DNA of 64,000 nucleotides from an uncultured Coriobacteriaceae bacterium (GTDB lineage Bacteria > Actinomycetota > Coriobacteriia > Coriobacteriales > Coriobacteriaceae). The position numbers were made by a program, and so were the translations under genes. The DNA lies in the NCBI GenBank assembly GCA_944319885.1, contig CALUFC010000005.1, forward strand, positions 33,625 to 97,624, in the 5' to 3' direction. Below, piece after piece: positions 8,507 through 18,129 of the stretch (positions are counted from its first letter, which is position 1; each line of letters begins with the position of its first letter). Under the pieces are notes generated by a model. The model saw only the letters and a list, made by a program, of their open reading frames with translations. It searched no databases and was not told the origin of the DNA.

Positions 8507-10561
8507 ATGAGCGATTGCATGGACGTGATGCTCATGGCATCCGAAGACTTGCGCGGTGACGGTTTTCTTCGCGTGGCTGCGGCAACGCCACATATTCGCG
8601 TAGCGGATGTGGCTGCGAACACCGAGGCGGTCCTTGCGTGTGTGAGGCGCGCCGCCGCGCGCGGCGTGCGTGCGCTTGCGCTACCGGAGCTCTGCCTGAC
8701 CGGATACACCTGCGCCGACCTCTTTTTCGACCGCACGCTGCTGCGTGCCTGCGAACACGCGCTCGAGTACCTGCTCGACGAGACGCGCGATCTGGGGTTG
8801 CTGTTCACGGTGGGTCTTCCGGTTGCTCGCGAGGGTGCTCTGTACAACTGCGCCGCGGTGTGCTGCCGCGGTGCGCTGCTGGGGCTTGTTGCGAAGGCGA
8901 ACCTGCCCAACTACGGCGAATTCTATGAGCGCCGGTGGTTCACGCCGGCTCCCGGTCCCTCGGATGCGCTGATGGTCGATATCGCAGGGCAGACGGCTCC
9001 GCTTTCCTCGCACATGCTGTTCCGGTGCGTTGATGAAGGAGCCGAGGATCTTGCCGTCGGCGTGGAGATCTGCGAGGACCTGTGGGTTGCCGATCCGCCG
9101 AGCGTGCGCATGGCGCGGGCTGGCGCCACGGTGATGCTCAACTGCTCCGCCTCGGACGAGATCATCGGCAAGCAGGCATACCGACACGGCCTGGTGAGCA
9201 GCCAGAGCGCGCGGCTGTACTGTGCGTATGCGTACGCGGACGCTGGTGAGGGCGAGTCTACGACCGATCTGGTATTTGCCGGCGAGAACCTCATTGCCGA
9301 GAATGGCTCGCTGCTCGCGCGCACCGATCTCTTTACCTGCGACATGGCAGTGGCCGACGTCGATATCGACCGCTTGCTCGCCGAGCGCCGCCGCTCGACC
9401 ACGTGGGTGCAGCCCGTGCCCGATGAGCGCGGTGTGCTTGATGTCGAGTTCTCGTTCACCGATTTCGACGTCGAGGTCTTCTTCGATGACGATGGGATCG
9501 ATGCCTTCGAGGATGAGCTTGCCGAGGAGCCTGTCATGCGCAGCGCGCTCGAGATCGACCGCGTGTTCCCGCGCACGCCGTTTGTCCCCGTCGACGCCGG
9601 CGATCTTGCCGAGCGCTGCGAGGAGATCTTCAACCTGCAGGCATCGGGCTTGGCAACGCGTCTCGCCCATACGGGGACGAGGCGCGCGGTCATCGGCCTG
9701 TCCGGCGGACTCGATTCTACGCTCGCGCTCTTGGTGACCGTGCGCGCCTTCGACGCGCTTTGCTATGACCGCGTAGACATCACCGCGGTTTCGATGCCGG
9801 GGTTCGGCACCACGGCGCGCACCAAGTCCAACGCGGAGAGCCTGGCGGAACAGCTGGGCGTCTCGTTCCGCGAGATTTCCATCCATGCTGCGGTCGAGCA
9901 GCATTTCCGCGATATCGACCACGATCCGGCCGTGACCGATGTGACCTACGAGAACAGCCAGGCGCGCGAGCGCACCCAGATCCTCATGGACCTTGCCAAC
10001 AGCCAGGGTGGGTTCGTCATCGGTACCGGCGATCTCTCCGAGCTCGCCCTGGGATGGGCAACCTACAACGGCGACCATATGAGCATGTACGCCGTGAATG
10101 CGAGCGTACCCAAGACGCTCGTGCGTCATCTGGTGCGCTACGCGGCAACGCTCTTTGGCGGCGATATCGAGCGCGTGCTGCTCGACGTGCTGGATACGCC
10201 TGTCTCGCCGGAGCTGCTGCCGCCCACGGGCGACGGTCAGATTGCGCAGAAGACCGAGGACCTTGTGGGGCCGTACGAGCTGCACGACTACTTCCTCTAT
10301 CATCTGCTGCGTTTTGGCTTTGCGCCGAGCAAGATCTTCCGTATGGCGCTCCGCTCGTTCGAGGGCGCCTTCGACCGCGAGACCATACTCGCTTGGCTAC
10401 GCGTGTTCTACCGGCGGTTCTTCGCCCAACAGTTCAAGCGCAGCTGTCTGCCCGATGGTCCCAAGGTTGGTTCGGTAACGCTCTCTCCGCGGGGCGACTG
10501 GCGCATGCCGAGCGATGCGGCAGCCGCGCTGTGGCTCTCAGAAATCGATACGCTGTCTTAA
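8507..10561 (+). CDS. nadE: glutamine-dependent NAD+ synthetase
   Basis: A 684-residue two-domain enzyme that converts nicotinate adenine dinucleotide to NAD+ with ATP and glutamine. The N-terminal nitrilase-type glutaminase has the catalytic triad in place: Glu61 ([10 protein letters not shown]), Lys130 ([13 protein letters not shown]) and Cys189 ([10 protein letters not shown]). The C-terminal synthetase has the PP-loop SGGLDS at about 399-404 and the [12 protein letters not shown] segment that binds the substrate. The length fits the long glutamine-dependent class rather than the short ammonia-dependent one. The start at 8507 follows GGAAGGAATGAGG; a GTG at 8486 is also in frame. Followed after 15 bases by the aminotransferase at 10577. 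Confidence 0.95.
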   Translation: MSDCMDVMLMASEDLRGDGFLRVAAATPHIRVADVAANTEAVLACVRRAAARGVRALALPELCLTGYTCADLFFDRTLLRACEHALEYLLDETRDLGLLFTVGLPVAREGALYNCAAVCCRGALLGLVAKANLPNYGEFYERRWFTPAPGPSDALMVDIAGQTAPLSSHMLFRCVDEGAEDLAVGVEICEDLWVADPPSVRMARAGATVMLNCSASDEIIGKQAYRHGLVSSQSARLYCAYAYADAGEGESTTDLVFAGENLIAENGSLLARTDLFTCDMAVADVDIDRLLAERRRSTTWVQPVPDERGVLDVEFSFTDFDVEVFFDDDGIDAFEDELAEEPVMRSALEIDRVFPRTPFVPVDAGDLAERCEEIFNLQASGLATRLAHTGTRRAVIGLSGGLDSTLALLVTVRAFDALCYDRVDITAVSMPGFGTTARTKSNAESLAEQLGVSFREISIHAAVEQHFRDIDHDPAVTDVTYENSQARERTQILMDLANSQGGFVIGTGDLSELALGWATYNGDHMSMYAVNASVPKTLVRHLVRYAATLFGGDIERVLLDVLDTPVSPELLPPTGDGQIAQKTEDLVGPYELHDYFLYHLLRFGFAPSKIFRMALRSFEGAFDRETILAWLRVFYRRFFAQQFKRSCLPDGPKVGSVTLSPRGDWRMPSDAAAALWLSEIDTLS

Positions 10562-10576
10562 AGGAGTTGACCTGCC

Positions 10577-11740
10577 ATGCAGTTCTCGAAACGACTCGAT
10601 CAGTTTGGCGAGGAGGTCTTCGCCTCGCTCAACCAGAAGCGCCTGGCGCTCGAGGCCGAGGGGCGCACGATTTACAACCTCTCGGTGGGCACGCCCGATT
10701 TCCATCCGTATGCGCACGTGGTCGACGCGCTGGTAGACGCTGCGCACGATCCTGATAATTGGAAGTACAGCTTGGGTGATCTGCCCGAGCTCAAGCAGGC
10801 GGTCTGCGAATATTACGAGCGCCGGTTTGGAGTGGCCGGCATCACGCCCGACATGGTGACCTCCTGCACGGGCACGCAGGAGGGCATGGGACAGCTCGCG
10901 CTCGCGCTGCTCGACCCGGGCGACATCGCGCTCGTGCCCGATCCGTGCTATCCCGTGTTCGCGGGCGGCGTGAAGATCGCGGGAGGGGAGTGTGCGTACT
11001 ATCCGCTCTCAGCGGAGCACGACTTTTTGCCCCATGTGGCGGACATCGACCCCGCGCTCGCCGATTGCGCAAAGTACATGGTGGTGTCGCTGCCGGCAAA
11101 TCCCGTGGGCAGCGTGGGGACGCCCGAGGTCTACGACGAGATCATCGCCTTCGCGCGCGAGCACGATTTGCTCATCATCCACGACAACGCCTATTCCGAC
11201 ATCGTCTACGACGGCCCGCGCGGCGGGAGCTTCCTTGCGCGCCCCGGCGCGCTCGACGTGGGCGTGGAGTTCTTCTCGCTTTCCAAGTCGTTCAACGTCA
11301 CGGGCGCCCGCGTGAGCTTTTTAGTGGGCCGCGCCGATGTGGTCGCTGCGTTCGCAAAGCTCCGCGGCCAGACCGATTTCGGCATGTTCTATCCCATCCA
11401 GCGTGCGGCTATCGCCGCCCTCACCGGTCCGCTCGATGAGGTTGAGCATCAGCGCCATCTCTATCAGGAACGGCGCGATGCCCTCTGCGACGGGCTCGAG
11501 CGGATTGGCTGGGAGCGTCCCAACGCGCACGGCACCATGTTCGTGTGGGCGAAGCTCCCCGGGGACAGAACCGATTCCATGGCGTTTTGCGAGGAGCTCA
11601 TGGAGCGCGCCGGTGTGGTGGTGACGCCCGGCGCGAGCTTCGGGCCGCATGGCGAGGGCTTTGTGCGCATGGCGCTCGTGCTGCCGCCGGAGGGCCTGGA
11701 AGCGGCGGTCGCGGCTATCGAGGCGGCGGGTATCCGCTGA
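10577..11740 (+). CDS. class I/II PLP-dependent aminotransferase
   Basis: A 387-residue fold-type I aminotransferase. It has the N-terminal NLSVGTPDFHPYAHVV, the SLPANPVG motif for the substrate carboxylate, DNAYSDIVYDG, the Schiff-base lysine in FFSLSKSFNVTGAR (Lys237), and a conserved C-terminal Arg. The sequence resembles the group containing LL-diaminopimelate and aspartate/alanine aminotransferases. The genome carries dapH at 15117, so this could supply the N-acetyl-diaminopimelate aminotransferase step, but that is inference: it sits with nadE, not with the dap genes. AAGGAG precedes the ATG. Its stop overlaps the next start (TGATG). Confidence 0.9.
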   Translation: MQFSKRLDQFGEEVFASLNQKRLALEAEGRTIYNLSVGTPDFHPYAHVVDALVDAAHDPDNWKYSLGDLPELKQAVCEYYERRFGVAGITPDMVTSCTGTQEGMGQLALALLDPGDIALVPDPCYPVFAGGVKIAGGECAYYPLSAEHDFLPHVADIDPALADCAKYMVVSLPANPVGSVGTPEVYDEIIAFAREHDLLIIHDNAYSDIVYDGPRGGSFLARPGALDVGVEFFSLSKSFNVTGARVSFLVGRADVVAAFAKLRGQTDFGMFYPIQRAAIAALTGPLDEVEHQRHLYQERRDALCDGLERIGWERPNAHGTMFVWAKLPGDRTDSMAFCEELMERAGVVVTPGASFGPHGEGFVRMALVLPPEGLEAAVAAIEAAGIR

Positions 11741-13080
11741 TGGCGGAGGCGGCGGAGCGCTCGGGCGCAGCGGGTAACTTTGTCATCTATGCAAAGACAC
11801 AGCTCGAACCGCTACACGCGCGGCCGCTGTGCGCCGTCGACAGCCTCGTGCTCTCGTGGCTCGCATACTTCAAGCTGAACGATCAAAGCCCCGTTTATCA
11901 GGGATTTTGCTCGTGGGACGGCCTGCCGGTGAGAGAGCTGCTGCGCGCGGAGGATTTCGATGCCATGTTCGGCGAGAGCTGGGATTCGCAAGGCAGCCGC
12001 GAGCTGCTGTTCGCGGTCTGTTCGAGCCCCCGCTTTCGCGACATGCGCGTGTGCGGCTATCGTACGAGCTTTTCCGAGGAGGCCGAGGAGCAGTTCGCCG
12101 CTGTGACGTTTCAGCTGTCCGACGGTTCCGTCTACGCGGCGTTTCGCGGTACCGATTCCACGCTGGTGGGCTGGAAGGAAGACTTCAACATGGCCTTTCA
12201 GAGTCCGGTGCCCGCGCAGGTTTCGGCGGCGGAATACCTCGAAGAGGTGGCGCATGCATTGCCCGGAGCGCTCTATGCCGGTGGCCACTCCAAGGGCGGC
12301 AACCTGGCCGTGTACGCGGCGATCATGTGTCCGCATGCGCTGCAAGATCGCATCGTGCGCGTCTTCTCGCATGATGGCCCGGGATTTAACGAGCAGTTTC
12401 TGCGCGGTAAGGGATTCGCGCGCATGCGCGGCCGCATCGACAAGACGCTGCCGCGCTCGTCGATGTTCGGCATGATCTTCGAAGATCAGGAAGACTACGC
12501 CATCGTGGACAGCACGAGCTTTGCGCTGCTGCAGCACAATCCCTTCTCCTGGGTGGTCGACGGCACCGATTTCAAGCGCGTGGAACGCATCTCTGCCGGC
12601 GCGCGCTATCTCGACAAGACGCTCTCGGATTGGATGGCGCGGATTCCGCCCGAAGAGCGCGGCAGGGTGATCGACGCCGTCTTCGATGTCATCGGCGCCA
12701 CGGATGCGACCTATTTTGCCGAGATTCGCGATAGCTGGCAGGAGAGCCTGCCAAAGATGCGCGCCGCGGCAGGCGAGGTGCCGGCCGAAACGAGAGATCT
12801 GTTCAAGCGCTTGATCAAGGCGCTGGTGCGCACGGCAACGATTGGCCAGGTTGCCGATACGGCCGGTCGCGCCGCCGATGCTGCTGGCAGGCTGGTGGAA
12901 TCGGCCACGCAAGCGGCAGGCAAGATGGCATCGCGTCTTCAAGGCGGCTCCTCGCCGCAAGCTGTGTCAGAGGACGGTGGCGATGCGGAGTCCGATTGCG
13001 GCGGGCTTGTGGATATCGATGCGTTCGATAGGCTCAGCAAGCTCATCGCCGAGCTGCGGGAACGCTATCCGTCTGCGTAA
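11740..13080 (+). CDS. Mbeg1-like (DUF2974) alpha/beta hydrolase
   Basis: A 446-residue protein. Residues about 25-330 form an alpha/beta hydrolase of the DUF2974/Mbeg1 type, with AFRGTDSTLVGWKEDF (oxyanion region) and the nucleophile elbow GGHSKGGNLAVYAA, which places Ser184 as nucleophile. SHDGPGFN follows as a typical downstream strand. The C-terminal 110 residues are Ala/Arg/Glu-rich and predicted to be helical. No signal peptide, so probably cytoplasmic. The start overlaps the stop of the aminotransferase as TGATG, implying coupled translation. A longer frame from 11545 lies inside the aminotransferase and is rejected. Substrate unknown; related proteins are usually annotated as lipase-like. 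Confidence 0.85.
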   Translation: MAEAAERSGAAGNFVIYAKTQLEPLHARPLCAVDSLVLSWLAYFKLNDQSPVYQGFCSWDGLPVRELLRAEDFDAMFGESWDSQGSRELLFAVCSSPRFRDMRVCGYRTSFSEEAEEQFAAVTFQLSDGSVYAAFRGTDSTLVGWKEDFNMAFQSPVPAQVSAAEYLEEVAHALPGALYAGGHSKGGNLAVYAAIMCPHALQDRIVRVFSHDGPGFNEQFLRGKGFARMRGRIDKTLPRSSMFGMIFEDQEDYAIVDSTSFALLQHNPFSWVVDGTDFKRVERISAGARYLDKTLSDWMARIPPEERGRVIDAVFDVIGATDATYFAEIRDSWQESLPKMRAAAGEVPAETRDLFKRLIKALVRTATIGQVADTAGRAADAAGRLVESATQAAGKMASRLQGGSSPQAVSEDGGDAESDCGGLVDIDAFDRLSKLIAELRERYPSA

Positions 13081-13212
13081 CGTTTTGCCATCGCCGCGGC
13101 GCTGTGCCACGTCGTCGTATTTCCGAACTGACGTAGCGCTCGGCTTCGTGTGCGCGATGCCGCACTGTTTGACGACGACGCCTTACTGCCGATCATGTGC
13201 GGCCTTGCGCAA

Positions 13213-13583
13213 TGGTCACGATTGAGGACATATGGGCGCGTACGCCCTAGCATCACCCAGCCGATGGTCATGAATGGGGACTTATGGGTTCTCGGGGCGT
13301 AGCATGGTGTGCCCGATGGTCATCATCATAGACCTATGGGTTGCGTGAGCGTGGGCGATGGCGTAGCAGAGTCATTTTTGCAAGCCTGATGAGGTGTTTC
13401 GCCATACAATATGGCGATTTGAGCGTCGTTGCTCATGTTCCCAACATGTTTTCCACCCATATGTCCTCGTTCGTGACCAGCAAAGCGGTTGGGCTATGCC
13501 GAGAACACCCATAGCCCACCGATCGTGACCACGGATACGGTGTTGCTACGGGGCACTCACTCATATCCCAAAGCAAATGATCA
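13213..13583. repeat. symmetric array of 52-bp repeats, three direct then three inverted
   Basis: The 712-bp gap 13081-13792 holds no gene. Within it a 24-base motif, consensus TGGTCACGANNG then GGACNTATGGG, begins on the plus strand at 13213, 13265 and 13317, and on the minus strand at 13583, 13531 and 13479. Every step is exactly 52 bases, and all three mirror pairs share one centre (13398). The 28 bases after each motif are less conserved but keep TAGCA in several copies. A degenerate fourth plus copy may start at 13369. The middle contains CGCCAT/ATGGCG (13400-13416). The result is a roughly 370-bp imperfect palindrome built of tandem repeats. Function unknown; the next gene downstream encodes a nucleoid-associated-type protein. 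Confidence 0.85.
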
Positions 13584-13792
13584 TGTCGTTGTTTGCTGCC
13601 GGCATTATGCCCCGATGGGCATCCGTGCGCGTTATCTGTCGGCGGGCGTGTGCTATCCTGTTACGCGTTTTGAAGCGAGCATGAAATGGCGCCGTTGAGG
13701 CGACTTTTGCCGAGCATGGTGCCCGGTCTCTCATGGTGGCATGCGCGCGTAACGGGTATACATATCATTCTTGCGGGTAGTGAGGGTGTTCT

Positions 13793-14797
13793 ATGCAAAT
13801 CAACCATGCTGTCTTGCACGTTCTGGACTTCGATTCCGCGGTCAATGTGTTTTCCGAGCGCGAGCTCGACCTCGATACCCGCGCCGCGCGGTCGTTTGTG
13901 TCGAGGCATCTTCTGCGCGCTCGCTCGGCGGCCGACAATCGTCTCGGTTCATTTGCCGAGCAGAGCGCGTTTGCGGGCGAGATCAAGCGGTACTTGTTTG
14001 GCGAGCGGGAGTTCCTGGATCTTTCGCTTGATATCGCTGAGTTTTTGAGTGGCGAACTTTCGCGTGCGGAAAAGCTCGAGTCGACCGATGTGCTCATTGC
14101 CGATTTCGATGATGAGGACGATGTGCGCTGGTTTGCCATCTTGCTGCTGGGTAGCCGCCAGGCGTTCATGCATGAGGTTGAGAGCGCTTCGGGTTCAACG
14201 AGCTGCGGTATCGCGCGCCACTACGCCATTTTGCCGAATCCCTCGCAAAAGGTCGCGTCGTATGCGCTCGTTCGAGCGAGTTCGCTTGAGGTGCTCTACC
14301 GCGATAAGGAGCGCGTTATCGCCGGCGAGCGCCGGCAGGTTATCCCCGAGGGGCTGCTGCAGTGCACCGAGGGCGTTTCGAGCAAGGAGGTCATCGAGCA
14401 GGTGTCGCGCGTGGTGACCGAGGTTGCCGAGGAGCATGGCGCGAACACGGCCGTAGCGCTCGCCGCAGCGAAGGCGGCCATGGTCGAGGCGATTGAAGAG
14501 GACGAAGAGCTTCCGCCGTGGGACATCGTGGACGAGGCCTTCGAGGACGAGCCGCAGCTGCGCGATGCCGTGAAGCAGGCGCTGCGCGATGAGCAGGTGC
14601 CCGAGCGGGTGCATGTCGAGCGCGCCCAGGGCCGCCGCGCCGCGGTGCGCAACGTGAAGATTCGCACCGACACCGGCATCGAGATCACGCTTCCCGCCGA
14701 GCTGGCACACAACTCGGAATACGTGTCGTTCGTCAACGAGCCGAACGGCCTCATATCAATCGAGCTCAAGCAAATCGGCAGCATCGAGAACAGGTAA
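13793..14797 (+). CDS. nucleoid-associated protein, YejK/NdpA (37-kDa) family
   Basis: A 334-residue protein matching the family in its start (MQINHAVLHVLDFDS), its central FAILLLGSRQAFMHEV and YAILPNPSQKVASYALV strands, and its C-terminal domain ending in a short beta segment after an acidic stretch (EAIEEDEELPPWDIVDEAF). E. coli YejK binds DNA and copurifies with the nucleoid; the molecular role is not settled. GTGAGGG precedes the ATG. The gene stands alone between the 52-bp repeat array and two long palindromes. Confidence 0.8.
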   Translation: MQINHAVLHVLDFDSAVNVFSERELDLDTRAARSFVSRHLLRARSAADNRLGSFAEQSAFAGEIKRYLFGEREFLDLSLDIAEFLSGELSRAEKLESTDVLIADFDDEDDVRWFAILLLGSRQAFMHEVESASGSTSCGIARHYAILPNPSQKVASYALVRASSLEVLYRDKERVIAGERRQVIPEGLLQCTEGVSSKEVIEQVSRVVTEVAEEHGANTAVALAAAKAAMVEAIEEDEELPPWDIVDEAFEDEPQLRDAVKQALRDEQVPERVHVERAQGRRAAVRNVKIRTDTGIEITLPAELAHNSEYVSFVNEPNGLISIELKQIGSIENR

Positions 14798-14808
14798 ATT
14801 CATTTGGA

Positions 14809-14885
14809 CCCCACAGGGTAGTGCCCTGCGAACGTCCTCGCCGTGGAGCGGCTGCGGATGGTTCGCAGGGCACTACCCTGTGGGG
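14809..14885. repeat. long palindrome B between convergent genes
   Basis: Perfect 25-bp arms at 14809-14833 and 14861-14885 (core CCCCACAGGGTAGTGCCC) around a 27-base centre that itself has a GCCG-TGGAG-CGGC hairpin. It begins 12 bases after the stop of the nucleoid-protein gene. No T-tract follows on either strand, so it is not a standard intrinsic terminator. Confidence 0.8.
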
Positions 14886-15015
14886 CCTAGGTATCCTTTC
14901 GTTCTCGATGCAGCTGATCTACTTGAAGGTCTCGGCACAGAGCAAGGGGACAGGTGGTCCTTACCTTGAGGCACGTTCGAGGGCCCCTGCGCCATGGAGG
15001 GTTGTCGAGTACGAA

Positions 15016-15094
15016 TGCCCTTCCGGATGCCTCCGGCAAACAATCCGCAGCCGCTTTGCGGCGAGGACGTTTGACGGAGGCATCCGGAAGGGCA
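15016..15094. repeat. long palindrome C between convergent genes
   Basis: Arms at 15016-15041 and 15069-15094 match over 26 bp with one mismatch (core CCCTTCCGGATGCCTCCG). The 27-base centre has a GCCGC-TTT-GCGGC hairpin (15050-15062). It lies 23 bases from the stop of dapH, in the same intergenic gap (14798-15116) as palindrome B; the remaining sequence of this gap shows no gene. Confidence 0.8.
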
Positions 15095-15116
15095 AACTGT
15101 GTGTAGGCATGCAACC

Positions 15117-15833
15117 CTACAGCTGGCGCAGAGCGTCCTCGAGGCCGGTTTTGCTGTCGGTCTGCTCGTCGCGCTGCTTGATAACGCGGGCCGGCACGCC
15201 GGCAACCACGGCGTTGACTGGGACATCCTCGACCACCACCGCTCCCGCAGCCACGACGGCATGTTCGCCGACATGCACACCCTCGAGCACAACGGCGTTG
15301 GCGCCAATCATCACGTCGTCGTCGATGCGCACCGGTGTGGCGCTTGCCGGCTCGATGACGCCGGCGAGTACGGTTCCGGCACCGATGTGGCAGCGCTTGC
15401 CCACCGTGGCGCGTCCGCCCAGCACGGCGCCCATGTCGATCATCGTGCCCTCGCCGATGACCGCGCCGATGTTGATGATCGCGCCCATCATGATGACCGC
15501 GTTGTCGCCGATCTCCACCTGATCGCGGATGATGGCACCGGGCTCGATGCGGGCGTTGATGTGCTTCAGATCGAGCAAGGGCACAGCGGTGTTGCGGCAA
15601 TCGTTCTCCACCACAACGTCGGCAATCGCCAGCGCATTGCGCTGGAGCACCGGCTCGATATCCTCCCAGGTGCCGAAGAGGATGCGCCCGTCGGGCGTTC
15701 CGAATACCTTCACGTGATCGGTGTTGTTGGCATGGTAGTCGATATGGCTGCCCGGCTGCTCGCGGACATACACCTTGACCGGCGTCTTTTTGGGTGCGGT
15801 GGCAATATAGTTGATGATTTCCTGAGCGTTCAT
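15117..15833 (-). CDS. dapH: 2,3,4,5-tetrahydropyridine-2,6-dicarboxylate N-acetyltransferase
   Basis: A 238-residue left-handed beta-helix acyltransferase. The N-terminal alpha/beta domain ([22 protein letters not shown]) is characteristic of DapH, and the hexapeptide-repeat region runs from about residue 95 to 200 ([20 protein letters not shown], then [20 protein letters not shown]). It acetylates tetrahydrodipicolinate with acetyl-CoA, so this organism uses the acetylase branch to diaminopimelate and lysine. The start at 15833 is chosen for the GGGAGG site; a longer frame from 15869 lacks one. It is monocistronic and separated from lysA-dapA-dapB by 6 kb. No riboswitch is visible upstream. 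Confidence 0.95.
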   Translation of the reverse strand: MNAQEIINYIATAPKKTPVKVYVREQPGSHIDYHANNTDHVKVFGTPDGRILFGTWEDIEPVLQRNALAIADVVVENDCRNTAVPLLDLKHINARIEPGAIIRDQVEIGDNAVIMMGAIINIGAVIGEGTMIDMGAVLGGRATVGKRCHIGAGTVLAGVIEPASATPVRIDDDVMIGANAVVLEGVHVGEHAVVAAGAVVVEDVPVNAVVAGVPARVIKQRDEQTDSKTGLEDALRQL

Positions 15834-15958
15834 AGGTGTTCCTCCCGGTGCGTCGCTACGGTAGGTCAAGCGGTCATTCGATTATCCCGTGTGTGAGCGC
15901 GTGCGAGCAAGGCGAAAGTGCAAACGTTTCCCAACGATTGCAGGAAACCTCGGCTATG

Positions 15959-15982
15959 CGCCGTGCCCGCACGCGCACGGCG
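15959..15982 (-). terminator. GC-rich hairpin after the ABC ATPase gene
   Basis: CGCCGTGC and GCACGGCG flank an eight-base loop, 14 bases past the stop of the ATPase gene at 15996. No T-tract follows, so termination is only likely, not shown. Confidence 0.35.
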
Positions 15983-15995
15983 GGGTGTCGCTGCG

Positions 15996-17120
15996 TTAGA
16001 TAAGGAGCTCGCGCGCGCTGCTCAGGCACGGCATGCCAACCGCGCGGGCTTTCGCCGTAAGCCGGTCTGCCGCCCGGGCGCCGAGCATCGTTGCCTGATC
16101 GAGGCAGATGAGCGTACCGCACTGCTTGAGCAGCGCTTCGGCGCGGGCGCAGGCGTCGTCAACGTGTTCATAGGAATCGAGTGCGATGACTGTTTGGGCG
16201 AGGCTCTGTGCAAGTGCGGTATCGATATCGGTCGCGTGCGGTGCGACGACGGCGAAGGGCACGCCGGCTCGCTGCAGGGAGCGGAAGGTGTCGGCAGCGT
16301 TGTTCCCTCCAGCGAGGACGAGCGCCGCCGGCGCTCCCGGTGTCCGCGCGAGTTCGATGGTACCGAATGCGGGCGAGAAGCTCGTACCGTCTATGTTGTA
16401 CAGCGCCGCCATGGCGTCGCTGGTGAACACCTCGCATGGAGCACCTTGCCGCATGATTGAGCCATCGCGCACGGACACGATCCAATCGGACGCGCGCAGC
16501 GCCAGCGCGATATCGTGCAGCGAGGCGAGCACGGCGAGGCCGCGCTCGCGGGCGAGCCGACGCAGCAGCTCAAGCATGGCGATCTGCGAACGGATATCGA
16601 GATACGAGGTGGGTTCGTCAAGCAGGAGCAATGCTGGCTCCTGGCACAGCGCCCGGGCGATGAGGGCGCGTTGGCGCTGGCCGTCGCTCATGTGGGCGAA
16701 ATCCCGTGCGCGCAAGCGCCAGACATCGGTTGCCTCCATGGTTTCGCGCACGATTTCCTTGTCGCGCGCGCCGAGCGTGCCGAGGCGTCCCGTATACGGG
16801 TAGCGGCCCGATGACACCACGTCGTAGCAGGTGAGAAGCTCGGTATGCGGCAACCGGGTGAAGAGCGCTGCCCGCACTCGCGCTTGCTCGGCTTCGCTCA
16901 TGGTGCGGATATCGCGCCCGAGGATCTGTACGGTGCCCGCAAGCGGCGCGAGCTGACCGGCGATGGTTCTCAGCAGCGTGGTCTTGCCCGCGCCGTTCGG
17001 ACCGATCAACGTGACCATGTGACCAGGCTGCACGCTGAAGGAGATGTCGCTCAGCAGCGGGCGCTCGCTGTGGCCTGCGGCGAGCTGCGAGACGGAGAGG
17101 ACGGGGGCAGATGCCTTCAT
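15996..17120 (-). CDS. FecE/BtuD-type ABC importer ATPase with C-terminal extension
   Basis: A 374-residue ATPase. The ABC domain has Walker A GPNGAGKTTL (about residues 40-49), the MSDGQRQRALIARAL signature region and LLLDEPTSYLD as Walker B, typical of iron-siderophore, haem or cobalamin importers. The last ~115 residues (from about LARTPGAPAALVLAGGNN) form an extra alpha/beta domain not needed for an ABC ATPase. The ATG at 17120 overlaps the permease stop by four bases (ATGA), so the long N-terminal frame to 17237 is discounted. Final gene of the operon 21960-15996. Confidence 0.9.
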   Translation of the reverse strand: MKASAPVLSVSQLAAGHSERPLLSDISFSVQPGHMVTLIGPNGAGKTTLLRTIAGQLAPLAGTVQILGRDIRTMSEAEQARVRAALFTRLPHTELLTCYDVVSSGRYPYTGRLGTLGARDKEIVRETMEATDVWRLRARDFAHMSDGQRQRALIARALCQEPALLLLDEPTSYLDIRSQIAMLELLRRLARERGLAVLASLHDIALALRASDWIVSVRDGSIMRQGAPCEVFTSDAMAALYNIDGTSFSPAFGTIELARTPGAPAALVLAGGNNAADTFRSLQRAGVPFAVVAPHATDIDTALAQSLAQTVIALDSYEHVDDACARAEALLKQCGTLICLDQATMLGARAADRLTAKARAVGMPCLSSARELLI

Positions 17121-18127
17121 GACCTCACCCGCCGTTTGAGGAGCAGCATGATCACGATGGGAGCGCCGAAGACCGCGGTGACCGCGCTTACCGAGAGCTC
17201 TACGGGCGAGAACAGCGTGCGGGCGATAAGGTCGCACCCACAGCAGAACACGGCACCCGTGAGCAGGCAGGCGGGTGTGACCACGAGCGGTCTCGACGAG
17301 CCGACGCCGCGCTTTGCCAGGTGCGGGGCGGCGATTCCCACGAATGAGACGGGGCCGGCAAAGGCGGTGACGCAGGCGGCGAGCAGACTCGAGGCGGCAA
17401 CGATGGCGAGTCGAAGCCGCCGAACATCCACGCCTACGCTCGACGCGTAGCCCTCACCGAGCTGATAGGCGCCGAGGGGCTTGGAGAGCGCGAAAACCAA
17501 GACGGACACCATGGCGACGAGTGTTGCGGACAGCGCGACGTCTGGCCATGCCGAGCCCGAGAAGCTCCCCTGCGTCCAGCTCTGAAGGTTCGCGATGCTT
17601 TGGTCGTCGGCGAACGCGATAAGGAAGTTCGTGATCGCGGAGCAGATATAGCCAACCATGACGCCTGCGATGATGAGGGTACTCTGGTGCTTGACGCGCC
17701 GCGCGATCATGAGCACCAGCGCCATGGTGGCAAGCGAGCCGGCCATGGCCGCGCCGACCGACATCCATGGCGTCATGATCTGGTTTGCCCCCAACAGCAC
17801 GATCATAACGAGGGCGACCGTGCAACGAGCGCCCGATGAGATGCCGAGTACGAAGGGGTCGGCGATGGGGTTGGCGAAGAAGGTTTGCAGTAAAAAGCCG
17901 GAGAGCGAAAGCGCGCCTCCCAGAATCGTTGCCAGAAGCGCCCGAGGTAGGCGAATCTGCCAGATAATCTGGCTCGCGGTGCTCTCCGAGGGCCCGGCGA
18001 CGAGCAGCGAGGCAACGTCTGCGATGCCGATTGACGTGCTCCCCACCGCGAGGCTCGCGGCAAAGAGCGCGGCAAGCGCCGTGAGGAGCACAAGGTAGCA
18101 GCCGGCGGCCCGCGTGAAGCGTCCCAT
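17117..18127 (-). CDS. FecCD-family ABC importer permease
   Basis: A 336-residue polytopic membrane protein of the FecCD/BtuC family with about nine to ten transmembrane helices. It shows the family's LPRALLATILGGALSLSG, LGISSGA and GPVSFVGIAAPHLAKR motifs; the last is the cytoplasmic coupling region that contacts the ATPase. It starts two bases after the stop of the binding-protein gene and overlaps the ATPase start. Members import Fe(III)-siderophores, haem or corrinoids; the substrate is not decided by sequence. Confidence 0.92.
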   Translation of the reverse strand: MGRFTRAAGCYLVLLTALAALFAASLAVGSTSIGIADVASLLVAGPSESTASQIIWQIRLPRALLATILGGALSLSGFLLQTFFANPIADPFVLGISSGARCTVALVMIVLLGANQIMTPWMSVGAAMAGSLATMALVLMIARRVKHQSTLIIAGVMVGYICSAITNFLIAFADDQSIANLQSWTQGSFSGSAWPDVALSATLVAMVSVLVFALSKPLGAYQLGEGYASSVGVDVRRLRLAIVAASSLLAACVTAFAGPVSFVGIAAPHLAKRGVGSSRPLVVTPACLLTGAVFCCGCDLIARTLFSPVELSVSAVTAVFGAPIVIMLLLKRRVRS

Positions 18128-18129
18128 AT

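Noticed and set aside
13213..13583. CRISPR array
   Set aside because: The motif has a repeat-spacer layout (24 and 28 bases), but the copies diverge, half are inverted, and no cas gene is near.
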